From positions 49,170 through 113,169 of the forward strand of contig CANCJV010000006.1 in the NCBI GenBank assembly GCA_947378425.1: 64,000 nt of DNA, in the 5' to 3' direction. Made by a program: the position numbers and the translations under genes. Of the stretch, positions 42,019-56,006 are shown piece after piece. The DNA is from Synechococcaceae cyanobacterium. GTDB taxonomy: Bacteria; Cyanobacteriota; Cyanobacteriia; PCC-6307; Cyanobiaceae. The notes beneath the pieces are model-generated. The model was not told where the DNA came from. It worked only from the letters and a program-made list of their open reading frames with translations, and did not search any database. Positions within the stretch are counted from its first letter, which is position 1. Every line of letters starts with the position of its first letter.

Positions 42019-45000
42019 TCAGTCGTCGTCGTAGTCCGCGACGCCGAGGGACTCGTAGGTGGGCCGACTGGGCGTGCTGCGCCTGGGATTGACGTCCTGC
42101 ATCAGATCGACTTCCTCGCCGCTGTCGGTGTAGACGGCAATGTCGAGGCCGAGGGACTGGAGCTCGCGCATCAGCACCTTGAACGACTCCGGCGTACCGG
42201 GACGGGGAATCGGCTTGCCCTTGACGATGGCGTTGAGAGCCTCGTTGCGGCCCTGCATGTCGTCGGATTTGACGGTGAGCAGTTCCTGCAGGGTGTAGGC
42301 AGCGCCGTAGGCCTCCAGGGCCCACACCTCCATCTCTCCGAGCCGCTGGCCGCCCTGCTGGGCCTTGCCGCCCAGGGGCTGCTGGGTGACCAGGGAGTAG
42401 GGGCCGGTGGAGCGGGCGTGGATCTTGTCATCCACCAGGTGGACCAGTTTGAGGATGTGGGCATAGCCCACGGTGACCGGCTGGTCGAAGGGTTCGCCGG
42501 TGCGGCCATCAATCAGCTGGATCTTGCCGGGATGCTCGGGGTCATAGACCCAGGCCTTGCCAGGCAGTTTGGCTGCTTCTTCGAGGTAGGCCTGGACGGT
42601 CTGCTTCGATTTCTCGGCGCCGTACATCTCATCGAAGGGCACCACCTTGACGCGGCAATTGAGATGGGACGAGGCCCAGCCCATCAGGCATTCGAACACC
42701 TGGCCGACGTTCATCCGGCTCGGTACCCCCAGGGGGTTGAGCACGATGTCGATCGGCGAGCCATCGGGCAGATAGGGCATGTCCTCCCGGGGCAGGATGC
42801 GGCTGATGATGCCCTTGTTGCCGTGGCGGCCAGCCATCTTGTCGCCCACCTGGATCTTGCGGCGCTGGGCCACGTACACCCGCACCACCATGTTGGCGCC
42901 GGGTGGCAGCTCGTCACCCTGTTCGCGGGTGTAGATGCGCACATCCACCACCCGGCCCCGCTCGGTGCTGGGCACCCGCAGGGAGTTGTCGCGAACATCA
43001 CGGGCCTTTTCGCCGAAGATGGCGCGCAGCAGCTTCTCTTCAGGTGGCTGGTCGGACTCACCCTTGGGTGTCACCTTGCCGACCAGGATGTCCCCGGATT
43101 CGACATAAGCACCGATGCGGATAATGCCCATCTCATCGAGGTTGCCAAGGCTTTCTTCGGCAACGTTGGGAATCTCGCGCGTGATCTCCTCGGGGCCGAG
43201 CTTAGTCTGGCGGGCTTCGATCTCGTACTTCTCGATGTGCACCGAGGTGTAGAGATCTTCTTGCACCAGGCGATCGCTGACAAGAATAGCATCCTCGTAA
43301 TTATAGCCTTCCCATGGCATGTAGGCGATCAGCACATTCTGACCCAGGGCGATTTCGCCACCTTCGCAGGCGGAGCCATCCGCCAGCACCTGGCCGGCGA
43401 TCACCGAGTCGCCCTGGCTGACGATCGGTCGCTGGTTCAGGCAGGTGTCCTGGTTCGAGCGTTGATACTTCTGCATGAAGTGGGTGTGCTCGATGCCCTG
43501 GTCGTCGCGGATGACGATGGCGGTGGCATCGACGAACACCACCTCGCCGTTGACGCGGGTGATCGGCACCATGCCGGAGTCGCGGGCCACCTGGGTTTCC
43601 AGACCCGTACCCACCAGAGGCCGCTCGGGTCGCAGCAGGGGCACAGCCTGCCGCTGCATGTTCGAGCCCATCAGGGCGCGGTTGGCGTCGTCGTGCTCCA
43701 GGAAGGGGATCAGGGAGGTGGCGACCGAGATCACCTGCACCGGTGAGAGCTGGACGTAATCCACCTGCTCGGGAGGCACTTTTTCGAAGTCCTGGCGGTA
43801 GCGCACCGGCACCAGGTCCACGGTGATGTGGCCCTCGGCATCGGTGGGCACGTCACCCGGAGCAACGCGGCATTCATCCTCCAGGTCGGCGGAAAGATAA
43901 ATGGGATTGCCCTTCTTATGGACAATGCCTCCCTCGACTTTCCAGAAGGGGGTTTCGATGAAGCCGTACTCGTTGACCCGGGCATGGGTGGCGAGGGAGC
44001 CGATCAGGCCGGCGTTCGGCCCTTCCGGCGTTTCGATCGGACAGATGCGGCCGTAGTGGGAGGGGTGGATGTCGCGCACGGCAAAACCCGCCCGCTCCCG
44101 GGTGAGGCCACCGGGACCGAGGGCGCTGATCCGGCGCTTGTGGGTGAGCTCGGCCAGAGGATTGGTCTGGTCCATGAACTGGCTCAGCTGGCTGGAGCCG
44201 AAGAACTCCTTGATCGCCGCCACCAGGGGCTTGGGATTCACCAACTGCGCCGGGGTGAGGGATTCGGTCTCGCCGACCGTCATCCGCTCCTTGATGATCC
44301 GCTCGAGCCGGTTGAGGCCGACGCGCACCTGGTTCTGCAGCAGCTCACCGACGGAGCGGACGCGACGGTTGCCGAGGTGGTCGATGTCATCGAGGCTGGC
44401 GCCACCGACATCGAGCTCAAGATTGATCAGGTAATCGATCGTCGACAGCACATCCTCAGGCGTGAGCGTGCGGGTGGCATCAGGGATCGTGAGCCGCAGC
44501 TTCTTGTTGATCTTGTAGCGGCCCACCCGGCCGAGGTCGTAGCGCTTGGGATCGAAGAAGCGGCTGTGCAGCAGCTGCTGACCACCACTGACCGAAGGGG
44601 GCTCACCCGGACGCAACTTCTTGTAGAGCTCCAGCAGGGCCTGATCTTCCGAGGCAATGCCCTCATCGTTGGCCGCTTCGATCGACTTCTGGTAGTACTC
44701 GGGGTGCCGCAGCTTGTCGAGCACGTCGTTGTCGGACAAGCCGATGGCCCGCATCAGCACATGGGCGTTGATCTTGCGGGTTTTGTCAACCCGGACATGC
44801 AGCAGATCGTTCTTGTCAGTTTCAAACTTCAGCCAGGCTCCCCGGTTTGGGATCACGCTGGCATTGAACGTCTTGCGGCCGTTCTTGTCCTGTTCGTCCT
44901 TGAAATAAACGCCGGGCGAACGCACAATCTGGTTGACGATCACCCGCTCAGCACCGTTGATGATGAAGGTGCCGCGCTCGGTCATCAGCGGCAGCTCGCC

Positions 45001-45309
45001 GATGAACACCTCCTGCTCCTTGATTTCGCCGGTCTCCTTGTTGACCAGGCGGCAGGTGACATACATCTGCGAAGCGAAGGTCGCATCGCGACGCTTGGCC
45101 TCTTCGACATCGTGGCGGGGGCGCTTCAGCCGGTACTCGCTGCCGATGAAGTGGAGCTCGAGCTTGCCGGTGTAATCGGTGATCGGCGAGAAGCTCTCGA
45201 GCTCCTCAATGAGCCCCTTCTCCAGGAACCATTTGAAGCTGGCCCGTTGCACCTCCACCAGATCGGGCAGGTAGGTGACGGTCTTGGCGACCTGGATCGC
45301 GCTGCTCAT
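42019..45309 (-). CDS. rpoB: DNA-directed RNA polymerase subunit beta
   Basis: 1096 residues from the ATG at 45309 ([17 protein letters not shown]); the ORF-track start at 45372 adds 21 residues of non-conserved leader. Conserved blocks include [18 protein letters not shown] (rifampicin region follows the usual order), [51 protein letters not shown] and the C-terminal [19 protein letters not shown]. It is the first gene of the rpoBC1C2 operon. The C-terminal tail ends acidic (ADYDDD). Confidence 0.97.
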   Translation of the reverse strand: MSSAIQVAKTVTYLPDLVEVQRASFKWFLEKGLIEELESFSPITDYTGKLELHFIGSEYRLKRPRHDVEEAKRRDATFASQMYVTCRLVNKETGEIKEQEVFIGELPLMTERGTFIINGAERVIVNQIVRSPGVYFKDEQDKNGRKTFNASVIPNRGAWLKFETDKNDLLHVRVDKTRKINAHVLMRAIGLSDNDVLDKLRHPEYYQKSIEAANDEGIASEDQALLELYKKLRPGEPPSVSGGQQLLHSRFFDPKRYDLGRVGRYKINKKLRLTIPDATRTLTPEDVLSTIDYLINLELDVGGASLDDIDHLGNRRVRSVGELLQNQVRVGLNRLERIIKERMTVGETESLTPAQLVNPKPLVAAIKEFFGSSQLSQFMDQTNPLAELTHKRRISALGPGGLTRERAGFAVRDIHPSHYGRICPIETPEGPNAGLIGSLATHARVNEYGFIETPFWKVEGGIVHKKGNPIYLSADLEDECRVAPGDVPTDAEGHITVDLVPVRYRQDFEKVPPEQVDYVQLSPVQVISVATSLIPFLEHDDANRALMGSNMQRQAVPLLRPERPLVGTGLETQVARDSGMVPITRVNGEVVFVDATAIVIRDDQGIEHTHFMQKYQRSNQDTCLNQRPIVSQGDSVIAGQVLADGSACEGGEIALGQNVLIAYMPWEGYNYEDAILVSDRLVQEDLYTSVHIEKYEIEARQTKLGPEEITREIPNVAEESLGNLDEMGIIRIGAYVESGDILVGKVTPKGESDQPPEEKLLRAIFGEKARDVRDNSLRVPSTERGRVVDVRIYTREQGDELPPGANMVVRVYVAQRRKIQVGDKMAGRHGNKGIISRILPREDMPYLPDGSPIDIVLNPLGVPSRMNVGQVFECLMGWASSHLNCRVKVVPFDEMYGAEKSKQTVQAYLEEAAKLPGKAWVYDPEHPGKIQLIDGRTGEPFDQPVTVGYAHILKLVHLVDDKIHARSTGPYSLVTQQPLGGKAQQGGQRLGEMEVWALEAYGAAYTLQELLTVKSDDMQGRNEALNAIVKGKPIPRPGTPESFKVLMRELQSLGLDIAVYTDSGEEVDLMQDVNPRRSTPSRPTYESLGVADYDDD

Positions 45310-45667
45310 GCGGTGAACCTGCGGGACGGATGGACGGGGCCTGGAGCGGAGGTCGACCGGCGGGGCCGGCATCGGGGCTGGATGCGGTGGGTGTCCGGCA
45401 GCCAGCGCTGGTCATGCGAAGAGGCGCATCAGCCCCGGCCAAATCTCCTGACTGGCAGGGGATGAGGGTGGGGTGGTGCGCCTATCGGACTCGCCGCGAA
45501 GGGAGCATGGTCATGACAAACAACCACCCTGCTGCTTCACCTGACAGGGTCGCTGTCAGACAAGATGGCAGGGTGGCTGCCGTGGGTTGGAAAGGCAGGG
45601 ATGCTGCCGTGATCGACGGTGCCGTAATCGACAAAGGGAGCGGTTCCGCTTCCAGGCCAATGAAACA
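45310..45667 (-). other. Intergenic spacer between tatD and rpoB
   Basis: 358 bases, likely holding the rpoB promoter and leader. A nested inverted repeat at 45524-45576 is listed separately. The plus-strand ORFs crossing this region are shadows; I see no other gene. Confidence 0.45.
45524..45576 (-). terminator. Nested inverted repeat downstream of tatD / upstream of rpoB
   Basis: Outer 9-bp arms CCACCCTGC (45524-45532) and GCAGGGTGG (45568-45576) enclose an inner 7-bp hairpin CTGACAG-GGTCG-CTGTCAG (45541-45559). On the minus strand the structure is followed by TTGTTTGTC, a modest T-rich stretch. It could end the tatD transcript or form a leader structure of the rpoB mRNA. Confidence 0.45.
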
Positions 45668-46681
45668 TCATACAAGGTCACCCGGCAGCCGGAAGAGCTT
45701 CTGGGCATTGGCCGTGCTCGTCCGAGCCACCTGCTCGAGACTTTCCCCCCGCAGACCGGCGACCCGCTCGGCGACGCTGAGCACATAGGCCGGTTCGTTG
45801 CGCTTGCCGCGGCGGGGCACCGGCGCCAGGAAGGGGCAGTCCGTTTCCACCAGGTAGCGATCGGCGGGCACCTGGCGGGCGCACTGGTGGGTGTCCTCGG
45901 CCTTGGTGAACGTGACGGTGCCACTGAAGCTGATGAACATTCCCAGCTCCAGGAAGGCCTCCATCTCAGCCGGCGTCCCCCCCCAGCAGTGCATCACCCC
46001 CGTGGGACAGCGGCCGGCGGCGGCCCGGGAGCGCAGCTCGACCAGCATCGGCTCGGCCGCATCCCGGCAGTGGATGATCACCGGCAGATTCAGCTCCACG
46101 GCCAGATCCAGCTGGGGGCGCAGCATCTGCAGCTGCTCCTCGAGATTGCTCTGGCGGAACAGATCCAGGCCCAGTTCCCCGATCGCCACGACCCGATCAT
46201 CGGCCCGGGCGGCCTGGCGCAGCACGGCCTGGGTGTCGCTTTGCCAATGACCGGTATCGAGCGGATGGACCCCGACCGCATAACGCAGCTCCGGGAAGCG
46301 ATCGGCCAGGGCTCGGATCGCCGGAATTTCAGCCGGCTCGACGCAGGCGTGCACCAGGGCCCGCACGCCGGCCTGACGCCAGCGATCCCGGACCGCGTCG
46401 AGGTCCTCGTCGAAATTGCGGAAGACGATGTGGCAGTGACTGTCCACCAGAGGAGGAAGCCCCTGACTCTCGGCTGCAGGCGCCGCCTCGGACAGGCTCG
46501 AAAGGGCGTCGGCCGGAGCTCTGTCAGGCAGGGATGTCAAGGGATCGGGAGCGGTTCGCGAGGAGAGCGAGGCAGTGCTGGCAATGGCGAGCGGGCTGGG
46601 CGCTGCGGGCCCAGCCGCTGGAGAGGGCGCGGCCGGCGCGGTGAACGGCGGCTCAGGGGATGTCGCGATCGTGACGCTCAT
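45668..46681 (-). CDS. tatD: TatD family metal-dependent hydrolase
   Basis: 337 residues. The catalytic core (from about residue 77) has VDSHCHIVF (HxH metal ligands), AIGELGLDLF (Glu), VIIHCRDA (His), MHCWGGT (His) and VETDCPFLAPVPRRGK (Asp), the full TatD set. TatD proteins are 3'-5' DNases or hydrolases acting in DNA repair. The first ~75 residues are a Pro/Ala/Ser-rich extension that homologues usually lack; no ATG lies closer to the core, so it may be real or hide a non-ATG start. It lies between rpsT and rpoB, an order I recall from cyanobacteria. Confidence 0.9.
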   Translation of the reverse strand: MSVTIATSPEPPFTAPAAPSPAAGPAAPSPLAIASTASLSSRTAPDPLTSLPDRAPADALSSLSEAAPAAESQGLPPLVDSHCHIVFRNFDEDLDAVRDRWRQAGVRALVHACVEPAEIPAIRALADRFPELRYAVGVHPLDTGHWQSDTQAVLRQAARADDRVVAIGELGLDLFRQSNLEEQLQMLRPQLDLAVELNLPVIIHCRDAAEPMLVELRSRAAAGRCPTGVMHCWGGTPAEMEAFLELGMFISFSGTVTFTKAEDTHQCARQVPADRYLVETDCPFLAPVPRRGKRNEPAYVLSVAERVAGLRGESLEQVARTSTANAQKLFRLPGDLV

Positions 46682-47222
46682 CGAATCGCCAGGCGCTTCC
46701 GGAATGCTCGGCCATTGTGACCAATCCGCTGGGCGGCAGGGCCCGGAGCCGGAGCAGGGGCGGCCGGTACGGCGAGGCAGCTGGCCAGCTGGGCTGCGCT
46801 CAGGGGCTGAGACCCTGGCACTGGCTCAAGGGGACCGATCCGGGCTGCGAACGCCCTGGCCCTTCATGAAGTCGATTCAGCTCTCCAGGAACCAGGCCGA
46901 ACGGCTGGACTGCGAATGGTGTCGCTGGCGGGGGAGCAAGGCCTGGGACCATCCATCAACGCCCGGGACCCACCATCGCGGGCCCCATGATTCAGCCCCG
47001 ACAGTCACGCCATGGCCATCAACCGCAAGGATTTGCCCCTGCCTGGCGATCACAATTCGTGCTCAGGTCCGGCTCAGAAGCCAAAAGCGTCACAACGGGC
47101 TGAAGCCTGCCCGTTGCGACGCTCCCTTCATGCTGCTTCCTGCCTGATGGACCTCCCACTGCTCAAGTCCGGCTTCGTTGCAGGCTTGCGCGTCCGTCGC
47201 TCCAGGCTTCCAGCCGGGTGAC
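46682..47222 (-). other. Spacer between rpsT and tatD
   Basis: 541 bases. Its right part contains the rpsT terminator (47083-47122). The remaining ~400 bases upstream of tatD show no supported gene; the plus ORF 46575..47147 is a shadow that overlaps tatD. A tatD promoter is presumably here. Confidence 0.45.
47083..47122 (-). terminator. Rho-independent terminator of rpsT
   Basis: On the minus strand GCGTCGCAACGGGC, an 8-base loop, then GCCCGTTGTGACGC form a 14-bp stem with one mismatch, followed directly by TTTT. It sits ~100 bases after the rpsT stop and has the right polarity. Confidence 0.75.
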
Positions 47223-48989
<1,767 letters not shown>

Positions 48990-49004
48990 GGCCCCAGTCA
49001 GCTC

Positions 49005-50744
49005 CTAAGGGGGCGCGCTGGGAGGGCGCAGCGGCTGCAGCAGCAGGGCATCGAGGCGTTCGAGCAGCACCCGCAGCATGGTCCGCTGGGAGGGGCGGCC
49101 ATAGGGCTCGTAGCCGGCGGGGCGCCGCCAGGCCACCTCGGCGGGATCCACCGCCGCCAGGGGCAATTGTTGGGGCCAGGCCAGGGCGATGGCCGTCGCC
49201 AGCCCCTGTCCCACCGAGATGTTCAGTTCGATGATGCGACCCGCCCCCTCGCCGAGGCCGCCATAGCCCGCGGCCGGACCGAGCACGGCGAGATTGGCCA
49301 GCTCCCGCGGCAGGGTGTGGCGATAGCCGAAGTTGAAGGTGGGACGGGCGGGGGGCACAAAGCGGGAGAGGCCGCCGCGGAAATCGAGGGGATAGGTGAA
49401 GGTGCCGAGAGCCGCCGCCGCCGGCACGCCGCCCCGGGCCATCAGCGGCGCGCTCAGGGACTGCAGGGGATGGGCGATCTCATCGGCGGAGCGGATGTAG
49501 AGCTCCGGCATCCAGACGACCCGACTGGCGCCGAGGCGGCGGAAGAAGCGCGTCACCGCGATCGCCGCGGTCTGCATCCAGGGCAGGGGCCGGCCATGGC
49601 CCGCCAGCACGAGCCGATTCTGGCCGGCATCGTTGTGGAAGATCAGGGCGTTGAAACTCAGCCGTCCCGGCAGGAGGGCGATGTTGGCCGGATCCAGCCG
49701 AATGCTCCAGCGGGCCGAGCGGGGCTGGATGCCGCTCTGGCCGTGGAAGGCGATCGCAAAGACCGGGCTCTGCTGGTCGGCACTGTCGACCGTGGCCCCA
49801 TAGGCCAGCAGGGGCCGGCCGAGGGGATCGAGCAGATCCGCCAGCAGTTGATGCCGTCCAGCCCGACCCCGGTACTCGGGCCAGAGGGCCAGCCAGCGCT
49901 GGGCTTCATCGTCCTGGGGATCCAGGATGCGGTCGGTGAGGCTGGCCTCGGCTTCGCGCACCGCCTCCAGCGGCAGCCCGTACACCTCGAACACCCAGCC
50001 CAGGGCAATGCTGTCGCGGGTGAGCCCCGGCGGGCCCAGGCCGGAGATGAAGGGCACGCCGGCCTGATGGGCCAGGTCAGCGCCGAGGCTGGCATCGACG
50101 AAATAAGCCGCGCCGAGGCTGCCGTAGCGGGCCGATTCCAGGCTGCACAGCCGCTGCCGCTCCAGGGTGGCGCCGCTCAGCCGGGCATCCGGCAGCACCG
50201 TGATCCCCGCGGCCTTGAGGGCCCGGGCCAAGGCCAGGGCCGCCCGCCGCGGATCGACCGCGATCACCCGCACCCCGGTCAGCTTCAGGAAGCGGCGATA
50301 GAGCGCCGAGGAGGGGGCGAACAGGGGATGACCTGAGCGCAGATCCGCCGGCACCTGGTTGCGATCGAGATAGGCCAGACCCGAGCGGCTGATCGTGCCG
50401 CCGATCGGGGCATCGAGGGCGTCGTTGTGCAGCAGGGCGATGCGGGGATGGCGCACGCCCGCGAGATCATGCAGTTGGCGCTGCAGCTCCAGGGCCGTCA
50501 TCACCCCGGCGGGCTCATCCCCGACCACGATCACATCAAAGCGGCGCTGTCCCTGGTGCCGGCAGCGAGGCAGGGGTGGAGACGAAGGCTGGCGGCTGCG
50601 GGCCAGGCCGAGGCTCCGCACCAGCTGCTGGCGCCAGGGCGGCACCCCCAGAAGCAGGGCCGGCGTCCCTGCGGCCGCCAGAGCCAGCAGGAGCAGCAGT
50701 CCCCTGCGGCGGCGGCGCTGGGGGGGAGGGGGAGCCTCGTTCAC
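49005..50744 (-). CDS. FAD-dependent oxidoreductase (family uncertain)
   Basis: About 579 residues from the GTG at 50744 (MNEAPPPPQRRRRRGLL), which gives a five-Arg stretch followed by a hydrophobic segment, i.e. a signal or membrane anchor. An ATG at 50786 is the alternative. The Rossmann FAD motif is near residue 70 (FDVIVVGDEPAGVMTALE), slightly atypical because Asp-Glu-Pro replaces the usual Gly-Gly. Later AAYFVDASLGADLAHQAGV and the C-terminal LAVLGPAAGYGGLGEGAGRIIE resemble the FAD-dependent family (FAD_oxidored). Substrate unknown. A gene for a secreted GH10-like protein starts divergently within 41 bases. Confidence 0.7.
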   Translation of the reverse strand: MNEAPPPPQRRRRRGLLLLLALAAAGTPALLLGVPPWRQQLVRSLGLARSRQPSSPPLPRCRHQGQRRFDVIVVGDEPAGVMTALELQRQLHDLAGVRHPRIALLHNDALDAPIGGTISRSGLAYLDRNQVPADLRSGHPLFAPSSALYRRFLKLTGVRVIAVDPRRAALALARALKAAGITVLPDARLSGATLERQRLCSLESARYGSLGAAYFVDASLGADLAHQAGVPFISGLGPPGLTRDSIALGWVFEVYGLPLEAVREAEASLTDRILDPQDDEAQRWLALWPEYRGRAGRHQLLADLLDPLGRPLLAYGATVDSADQQSPVFAIAFHGQSGIQPRSARWSIRLDPANIALLPGRLSFNALIFHNDAGQNRLVLAGHGRPLPWMQTAAIAVTRFFRRLGASRVVWMPELYIRSADEIAHPLQSLSAPLMARGGVPAAAALGTFTYPLDFRGGLSRFVPPARPTFNFGYRHTLPRELANLAVLGPAAGYGGLGEGAGRIIELNISVGQGLATAIALAWPQQLPLAAVDPAEVAWRRPAGYEPYGRPSQRTMLRVLLERLDALLLQPLRPPSAPP

Positions 50745-50784
50745 CGCAGAGGAAAGAGCAGGGCCACGATGCCAGGATCGTGTC

Positions 50785-52077
50785 ATGGGCCCAACCCGCC
50801 GCCGCCGTGGACGATCAGCGCTGCACCCACCGGCCCTGCGGCGCCACCCGTGCAGATCGGGTGCATCCGTCCTGGCCCTGCTGCTGGGCCTGATGCCGGG
50901 GGCGCTGTTGGCGGGCCTGCTGCCATCACCCCCCGCCAGGGCCCAGACCCCGATGACGGCCCTCGCCGGCCCGGCACCCCCCTCGCCGCCGCTGGGGGTC
51001 TGGCTGACCACGGTGGACAGTCGAGTGCTGTTCGATCCGCTGGAGCGCAGCCGAGCGGTGTCCTTCCTCGTGGCCCATGGCTTTCGCCGGGCGGTCGTGC
51101 CGATCTACAGCGGCGGCTGGATCTACGGCCTGTTGGCGGCGGATCACAACCGGCTGGGGCTGAGGCCCGATCCGCTGCTCAGCGAGCCGGATGCGGTGGG
51201 GGCCACGGTGGCGGCCCTGCGCGCCCAGGGCCTGGAGGCGGTGGGCTGGCTGGAGTTCGGCCTGATGGCCCCCCGCGACGGAGCCTGGCTGCAGGGCCGC
51301 GAAGCGCTGCTGCTGCAGGATCGCAACGGCAGCACAATCTGGCGCGAGTCGCCATCGTTGGAGCGGGTCTGGCTGAATCCAAGCCAACCGGACGTGCGCC
51401 GGTTTCTGGTGGATCTGGTGGTGGACAGCTGCCGCCGCTATCGCTTCGACGCCATCCAGTTCGACGATCACCTGGGCTTTCCGGCGGCGTTCGGCTACGA
51501 CCCCAGAACCCTGGCCCTCTGGCGCCGCACCCCGGCCGGGACCCAGAAACCCCTCCCGGACGAAAACGACCCGGACTGGATCCGCTGGCGGGCCGATCAG
51601 GTCACCGAGCTGCTGGCCGCCATCCGCGAGGCGATGCGGCGGCAGTGCCCCACGGTGCGCCTGTCGGTGGCGCCCAATCCCCAGGACTTCTCACTGCACA
51701 GCTACCTGGCCGATTGGTCGAACTGGGTGGAGAGGGGCTTGGTCGACGAGGTGGTGGTGCAGATCTACCGCGCTGATGCTGAAGCCGTGGCCCGGGAGCT
51801 GGCCAGCCCCAGCCTGGCGAAGGCTGCCGCCCGGGTGCCGCTGCGCATCGGCCTGCTGGCAGGGCTGCGCCAGCAGCCCAAGGATCCAGCCATCCTGCAG
51901 CAGGAACTGGCCCTGCTCAGGAAGGCGGGCGTGGCCGGCATCGACCTCTTCTTCTACGAGTCGGCGCGGCAGCACTTCCCAGCCGCCGCCACTGCACCCA
52001 GCGGCCTCAGCGCTTCACCAGCTCCCGCACCCCAGGCAGCCCGTCCACCATCTCCCCCACCAGCACCTGGTCCGTGA
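50785..52077 (+). CDS. Secreted glycoside hydrolase-like protein (GH10-like/YngK family)
   Basis: 430 residues from the ATG at 50785; the ORF-track version runs further upstream through shadow sequence. A signal peptide is visible (basic start, [20 protein letters not shown], then PPARAQ with a likely cleavage after ARA). The mature domain has [35 protein letters not shown] and [13 protein letters not shown], the hallmarks of the glycosyl hydrolase-like 10 (YngK/DUF187-type) family, which probably acts on cell-envelope glycans. The Pro-rich C-terminus overlaps the convergent rpiA gene by 71 bases. Confidence 0.8.
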   Translation: MGPTRRRRGRSALHPPALRRHPCRSGASVLALLLGLMPGALLAGLLPSPPARAQTPMTALAGPAPPSPPLGVWLTTVDSRVLFDPLERSRAVSFLVAHGFRRAVVPIYSGGWIYGLLAADHNRLGLRPDPLLSEPDAVGATVAALRAQGLEAVGWLEFGLMAPRDGAWLQGREALLLQDRNGSTIWRESPSLERVWLNPSQPDVRRFLVDLVVDSCRRYRFDAIQFDDHLGFPAAFGYDPRTLALWRRTPAGTQKPLPDENDPDWIRWRADQVTELLAAIREAMRRQCPTVRLSVAPNPQDFSLHSYLADWSNWVERGLVDEVVVQIYRADAEAVARELASPSLAKAAARVPLRIGLLAGLRQQPKDPAILQQELALLRKAGVAGIDLFFYESARQHFPAAATAPSGLSASPAPAPQAARPPSPPPAPGP

Positions 52078-52720
52078 GATTCACGAACAGGCCGTTCTCC
52101 AGCACCCCCGGCAGATTGTTGATCTCCTTCTCCAGGGTCTGTGGATCGCTGATGCCGCCGGCGAACTTCACATCCAGCACCAGGTTGCCCTGATCGGTCA
52201 CCACCGGGCCTGCCTTGCGCACGGCCATGCGCAGCTCGGCCTGACCGCCCATCTCGCCCAGCTGGCCCTGCACCTGGCGCCAGGCGCCGGGGAGCACCTC
52301 CACCGGCAGCAAAAAGCCCAGATTCAGGGTATCCACCAGCTTGCTGGCATCCACCACCACCACGAAGCGCGCGGCGCGCCGCGCCACCAGCTTCTCCTGC
52401 ACGTGACAGGCACCGCCGCCTTTGATCAACTGGAAGGAGGGGTCCACTTCATCGGCCCCGTCGATCGCCAGGTCGATGTGGCTGATGGCGTTGAGGCTCC
52501 TGAGCGGAATGCCCAGCTCGGCGGCGAGCACCTCCCCCTGAAACGAGGTGGTCACGCCGGTGATGTCCCGGAGCTCGCCGCGTTCGAGCATGGCGCCGAG
52601 ACCCTGAATCATCAGGGCGGCGGTGGAGCCGGAACCCAGACCCACCACCATGCCGTCCTGGATCTGCTCCACGGCCGCCGCCGCCACAGCCTGCTTCATG
52701 CGGTCCTGCAGATCGGCCAT
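52007..52720 (-). CDS. rpiA: Ribose-5-phosphate isomerase A
   Basis: 237 residues, full length. Interconverts ribose 5-phosphate and ribulose 5-phosphate, serving the Calvin cycle and pentose phosphate pathway. Motifs: [36 protein letters not shown] (catalytic Lys/Glu area) and [12 protein letters not shown] at 52720. It lies 49 bases downstream of the protease gene on the same strand. Its 3' end overlaps the convergent gene. Confidence 0.96.
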   Translation of the reverse strand: MADLQDRMKQAVAAAAVEQIQDGMVVGLGSGSTAALMIQGLGAMLERGELRDITGVTTSFQGEVLAAELGIPLRSLNAISHIDLAIDGADEVDPSFQLIKGGGACHVQEKLVARRAARFVVVVDASKLVDTLNLGFLLPVEVLPGAWRQVQGQLGEMGGQAELRMAVRKAGPVVTDQGNLVLDVKFAGGISDPQTLEKEINNLPGVLENGLFVNLTDQVLVGEMVDGLPGVRELVKR

Positions 52721-52769
52721 GCCAACGACGTTCGGTGGTGGCTGACGGTAGCAAGCGTGGCGGCGGCGC

Positions 52770-54913
<2,144 letters not shown>

Positions 54914-54993
54914 CCTGGTTCGCCGTGCTGCCGCCGGCGGGATTCTGTTCCGGCCCGAGCGGCCTAAGTTGCCCGCAGTGATTGCCGCCGGCC

Positions 54994-55290
54994 ATGCCGT
55001 CCATTCCCCCCGGCGCGCGTCAGCGCTGCAGCCTCTGCCAGGTGGAGATCCAGGGAATGGTGGGGGGCAAGGACCTGGTGCACTTCAGCCAGGGAGCACC
55101 CGGCACCAGGGCCAAACTCTGGGCTCGGGTCTGCCAGTACCTGCGCACCCCGGAACAGTGCGGCCAGTGCCTGAACCAGGATCCGACCCTGCGTGGTCAG
55201 ATCAGCGGCAGCGACTACTACGCCGAAGCCCCCATCCTTGATGTCGCAGCCAGCTTCAGCCAGGCGACGGAACCCGATCCCTTAGGGTGA
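54994..55290 (+). CDS. Small Cys-rich conserved-looking protein
   Basis: 98 residues from the ATG at 54994 (MPSIPPGARQRCSLCQVEI). Two cysteine pairs, CSLC near the N-terminus and CGQC in LRTPEQCGQCLNQDP, plus a lone Cys before YLRTPEQ, suggest a zinc-ribbon-like site. SGSDYYAEAP follows. I do not recognise the family. It is the first gene of the plus-strand block leading to rimP (134 bases on). Confidence 0.65.
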   Translation: MPSIPPGARQRCSLCQVEIQGMVGGKDLVHFSQGAPGTRAKLWARVCQYLRTPEQCGQCLNQDPTLRGQISGSDYYAEAPILDVAASFSQATEPDPLG

Positions 55291-55424
55291 ATCCGTGCCC
55301 CGCGGGCACGACCCTTTTCTGAGCGCGTCCATCCCCTGGGAAGGCCACCTCAGGCAGGGGCAGTTGCATGACTGCAGGTCCGGCGGGGTGAGCCCCACCC
55401 GCATCCTGAACAGCGCACGTCGCC

Positions 55425-55949
55425 TTGCCCCAGTCCCCTTCCGAAAGCTTCCAGCAAGGCGTCGCCGCCGAAACGGCATCCTCTGCCGGCCTTGACGCAG
55501 CGCTCGAGAACCTGGCCCGTGGCGTTGCCAGCGGCTCTGGTCTGTCGGTGCTCGGGATCCGGCTGCTCAGCCATCGCATCCCGCTGACGGTGCAGGTTCT
55601 GGTGCAACGGGCTGATGGAGTTGATGTGAACCTCGATGAATGCGCCCAGATCAGCGCGCCCCTCGGAGAAGCCCTGGAAGCCTCGGGTCTGCTCGCCCAG
55701 GCCTACGTGCTGGAAGTCAGCAGCCCGGGCATCGGTGACGTGCTGGCCTCCGATCGGGACTTCATCAGTTTCCGGGGTTTTCCGGTGGACGTGGTGAGCC
55801 ACGATCCTGACGTCACGCCGGGGCGCCAGGGGCTGCTGCTCGGTCGCGATGAGCGGATGGTGCTGCTCAACGTGCGCGGTCGAACGGTGCGTATTCCCCG
55901 CGAAGAGGTGTCACTTGTGCGCCTGATCTGCCCCACCGACGACTCCTGA
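55425..55949 (+). CDS. rimP: Ribosome maturation factor
   Basis: 174 residues from a TTG at 55425. RimP assists maturation of the 30S subunit. The conserved core VNLDECAQISAPLGEALE and YVLEVSSPGIGDVL (usually EVSSPGLDRPL) are visible, with a C-terminal SH3-like domain (VLLNVRGRTVRIPREEVSLVRL cut to its end). Followed by nusA after 57 bases, which fixes its identity by the conserved rimP-nusA-ylxR-infB order. Confidence 0.92.
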   Translation: MPQSPSESFQQGVAAETASSAGLDAALENLARGVASGSGLSVLGIRLLSHRIPLTVQVLVQRADGVDVNLDECAQISAPLGEALEASGLLAQAYVLEVSSPGIGDVLASDRDFISFRGFPVDVVSHDPDVTPGRQGLLLGRDERMVLLNVRGRTVRIPREEVSLVRLICPTDDS

Positions 55950-56006
55950 ACGACGCCGGCGACAACGGCATCCCCCTGTTCCCACTCTTCTGCCCCCTGC
56001 AAATCC

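Noticed and set aside
46682-47082. Possible small RNA or 6S-like RNA between rpsT and tatD
   Set aside because: Apart from the rpsT terminator I could not find a convincing long-range fold or promoter.
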